From the NCBI GenBank assembly GCA_045651865.1, contig JAZRTC010000132.1:1-16994 (forward strand): DNA of 16,994 bases, written 5' to 3'. The notes below the pieces were generated by a model, which did no database searches, was not told where the DNA came from, and was given only the letters and a program-made list of their open reading frames with translations. Within the stretch, counting starts at the first letter, position 1, and each line of letters starts with the position of its first letter. Positions 14,961 through 16,994 of this stretch are shown here, one piece after another. This stretch comes from RGIG1959 sp045651865. Its GTDB lineage: Bacteria > Bacillota > Clostridia > Oscillospirales > Acutalibacteraceae. The position numbers and the translations under genes are program-made.

Positions 14961-15835
14961 TATATACCTGTCAGATCGAATGCGGGGATGAATTCTTCAG
15001 AGGCACTGGACAAGTCCTGTACATAGCCGTTTTCCAGTTCCAGCTCACACAGTGCATCAAACACCTTTTGACATTCTCGCTTTGTCAGCGGGCGGTTGAG
15101 TTCTTTTTGCAAAAGTGTCAATACGGGGGTGTATTGAAACAGCAAGCTGACAAATAGATCGTTGCCAAAGTATTCGCGCAGATCCTGCAATGCCGCGAGA
15201 CTGTTTTTAGTGTGACCGGGCAACACCAGATGCCGTACCATCACGCCGCGTACCGCTTGCCCGTTCTCAATGCAAAGATGTCCGACTTGCGCGAGCATTT
15301 CGTTAATCGCCGCCAACGCTGTCTCGCGGTAGTTTTCAATGCCGCTGAGCTCTTTTGCGAGCGCATTGTCGGCGTATTTATAATCGGGCAGATAGATGTC
15401 GATAAGCCCCGCAAGGCTTCTCAGCGTTTCGACCCGTTCATACCCGCTACTGTTGTATACCACGGGAACAGGCGGCTTGTATTGCTGTAATGCGTCACGG
15501 ATGGCGTGGGCATAGTGCGTCGGGTTGACAAGATTGATGTTTTGCGCACCCTGTGCCACCAGTTCACGGAAGATTTCCGCCAGCCGTGAGACGGGGATAA
15601 TCCTGCCGTGATCTTTGTGGCTGATGTCGTGATTCTGACAAAATACACATGACAGCGCGCATCCCGAAAAAAACACCGTCCCCGATCCGCGTTCACCGCT
15701 GATGCAGGGTTCTTCGCCGAAATGGAGTGCCGCGCGCGCCACTTTGGGCAGAGCGGGCATCCGACAGTGTCCGTTACCGGTTGTGTCATCGCGCAAAGCA
15801 CCGCATCGGTGGGGGCAGAGGGAGCAGTTAAACAT
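14960..15835 (-). CDS. PflX-type radical SAM protein (COG1313)
   Basis: The 291-residue protein belongs to the PflX/COG1313 branch of radical SAM proteins, related to pyruvate formate-lyase activating enzymes but of unproven substrate. The N-terminus has extra cysteines (CSLCPHRC, Cys4, 7, 11, then Cys24). KVARAALHFGEEPCISG at 31-47 follows, then GSGTVFFSGCALSCVFCQN with the cluster motif Cys59, Cys63 and Cys66. All are signatures of this branch. ATG 15835 is preferred over a longer frame reaching 15955, because the extra 40 residues would lie wholly inside cca and show no homology, while AAAGGAG (15846-15852) sits 10 bases before the ATG. It overlaps the cca stop by 8 nt, so the two genes are probably cotranslated. 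Confidence 0.9.
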   Translation of the reverse strand: MFNCSLCPHRCGALRDDTTGNGHCRMPALPKVARAALHFGEEPCISGERGSGTVFFSGCALSCVFCQNHDISHKDHGRIIPVSRLAEIFRELVAQGAQNINLVNPTHYAHAIRDALQQYKPPVPVVYNSSGYERVETLRSLAGLIDIYLPDYKYADNALAKELSGIENYRETALAAINEMLAQVGHLCIENGQAVRGVMVRHLVLPGHTKNSLAALQDLREYFGNDLFVSLLFQYTPVLTLLQKELNRPLTKRECQKVFDALCELELENGYVQDLSSASEEFIPAFDLTGI

Positions 15836-16994
15836 TCTGTGCACACTCCTTTGCAAGTGCGATAAGCGCGTCTCGCTCGTTGGCACAGCGGTCTTCCATA
15901 ACGGCCTCCAGTAAGCGGGAAAGAATGTTACCCAGCGCAGGTCCTGCGGGAACACCGAGTCGCAGAAGGTCGTTGCCGTTTATCGCCAGATCACGCAGAG
16001 TAAGACAGTCCTGTTCGCGGTAGATGTCCTCGACCGTGTCGCGAATTGCGCTGAAATCGGGTGGGATGCTGTTTTCACGGCATCCTCTGGCATCCGCTTC
16101 CTTCACCTGTAAAAGCCGCAGGAAAGTATCTTTGCCGAGCTTTGATAAATACCGCCTGAGCTGTTTGCGGTCATCGCTGATCGGCTTGTCGTGCGAGCGG
16201 ACAAGAGGTAACACGGCTTCGATTGTTGCGTTATCAAAGCGCAACGCGTTCAGTGCATCCCGCGCCAGTGTTTCGCTGATCGCAGGATGACCGTAAAAAT
16301 GCCCGATACCTCGTTCATCGCGGAAAAATGTAGCGGGTTTGCCGAGGTCGTGAAGCAGCACGGCCAGCCGCACAAGCGGATCTTTGACCGCGGCGTGTAC
16401 GGCACGCACGGTGTGCATGTAGATATCAAAATCGTGATGCGGATTGTGCTGTTCAAAGCCGACAAGCGGTGTCAGCGCAGGAATGAGACAGCACAGTACA
16501 TCCGAAAAAGTGTCGGCAACCTGCAAAAAGCTGTCGCCAAGCAGCAGTTTCATCAGTTCCACACGTTTGCGTTCGGCGGCAACCAGTTCCAGCCGTGCGC
16601 ACAGCTTGTGTGCCGCAAGCGCGGTGTCATGTGCGGCATCAAAGCCGAGTACACTCATAAAGCGAATAAGCCGTGCGATGCGCAACGCATCTTCGGTAAA
16701 ACGCGTTTGTGCGTCGCCGACACAGCGGAGAATACCGTTCTTCAGATCGTCTTGTCCGCCGAACGGATCGATGATCCCTTTGTCGGGATGGTAGGCCATG
16801 GCATTCACCGTGAAATCGCGGCGGGCAAGATCTTCCTCGAGAGAGGATGTAAACAACACCGAATCGGGGTGACGGCCGTCGGAATAAGTGCCGTCGGTGC
16901 GATAGGTGGTGACTTCAAAGCTTTCACCCTCGGCAAGCACGGTGATACTACCGTGTTGCAGACCCGTGGGGATAAGGCGGAAGCCGGAAAGAGC
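15828..16994 (-). CDS. cca: CCA-adding tRNA nucleotidyltransferase (5' partial)
   Basis: The frame stays open to the window edge, so the N-terminus is missing, by roughly 40-60 residues on family length. The lost part should hold the GGxVRD signature and the metal-binding Asp pair. The 388 visible residues start near the IPTGLQHGSITV segment. They continue with EVTTYRTDG, YSDGRHPDSV and RRDFTVNAMAY, and then the basic LRIARLIRF segment of the class II nucleotidyltransferase. An HD domain follows, with LLHDLGKPATF, HFYGHP and VRSHDKP. The enzyme builds or repairs the 3' CCA of tRNAs. A GTG at 16940 is only an internal valine. It is the upstream gene of a two-gene minus-strand unit with the radical SAM gene. 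Confidence 0.94.
   Translation of the reverse strand, partial: ALSGFRLIPTGLQHGSITVLAEGESFEVTTYRTDGTYSDGRHPDSVLFTSSLEEDLARRDFTVNAMAYHPDKGIIDPFGGQDDLKNGILRCVGDAQTRFTEDALRIARLIRFMSVLGFDAAHDTALAAHKLCARLELVAAERKRVELMKLLLGDSFLQVADTFSDVLCCLIPALTPLVGFEQHNPHHDFDIYMHTVRAVHAAVKDPLVRLAVLLHDLGKPATFFRDERGIGHFYGHPAISETLARDALNALRFDNATIEAVLPLVRSHDKPISDDRKQLRRYLSKLGKDTFLRLLQVKEADARGCRENSIPPDFSAIRDTVEDIYREQDCLTLRDLAINGNDLLRLGVPAGPALGNILSRLLEAVMEDRCANERDALIALAKECAQNV

Noticed and set aside
15836..15955. 40-residue N-terminal extension of the radical SAM protein
   Set aside because: It lies wholly inside cca in another frame, lacks family similarity, and a good ribosome site precedes the internal ATG at 15835.

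Overview
The window looks like a chromosomal segment of a spore-forming Clostridia-type Firmicute, probably a gut Oscillospirales or Ruminococcaceae-like lineage. I infer this from gene content, gene order and the moderately GC-rich codon use; no rRNA or marker search was possible. Nearly every base is coding. There are no RNA genes, insertion sequences, CRISPR arrays or gene-free stretches over 300 bases.

Region 1 (1-1760, + strand) is the end of a biotin-dependent decarboxylase or carboxylase locus. It holds a biotin carrier protein, cut at the window edge and with an Ala/Pro-rich linker, followed by the carboxyltransferase (oadA/pycB-like) subunit. A hairpin at 1766-1803 ends this unit.

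Region 2 (1832-10075, + strand) is a packed housekeeping run: yicC, remA, gmk, rpoZ, priA, def, fmt, rsmB, rlmN. Several genes overlap by 4-17 nt. It covers RNA turnover, GMP phosphorylation, the RNA polymerase omega subunit, replication restart, and N-terminal formyl-methionine addition and removal, plus two rRNA methyltransferases.

Region 3 (10076-14917, + strand) begins with a possible promoter overlapped by a perfect inverted repeat. It then carries the PP2C phosphatase and PASTA-kinase pair (prpC/prkC), rsgA, thiN, an unrecognised 48-residue membrane protein, and a 30-residue SpoVM homologue. Regions 2 and 3 follow the Bacillus subtilis yloC-to-spoVM order, except that coaBC (between rpoZ and priA) and rpe (between rsgA and thiN) are absent. 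That synteny independently supports the spoVM call, and spoVM implies endospore formation.

Region 4 (14922-16994, - strand) converges on region 3 at a strong bidirectional terminator. It holds a PflX-type radical SAM protein and the CCA-adding enzyme, whose N-terminus lies outside the window. The two genes overlap by 8 nt.

The points most worth a second look are: the spoVM homologue and the small membrane protein before it, whose start lies in a stem-loop; an Asn-to-Cys change at a catalytic position of Fmt; an HQD instead of HRD catalytic loop and a Thr-rich tail in the PASTA kinase; a GNRA-capped terminator-like hairpin inside the 5' part of priA; and the inverted repeat before prpC. I found no wholly new multi-gene system.
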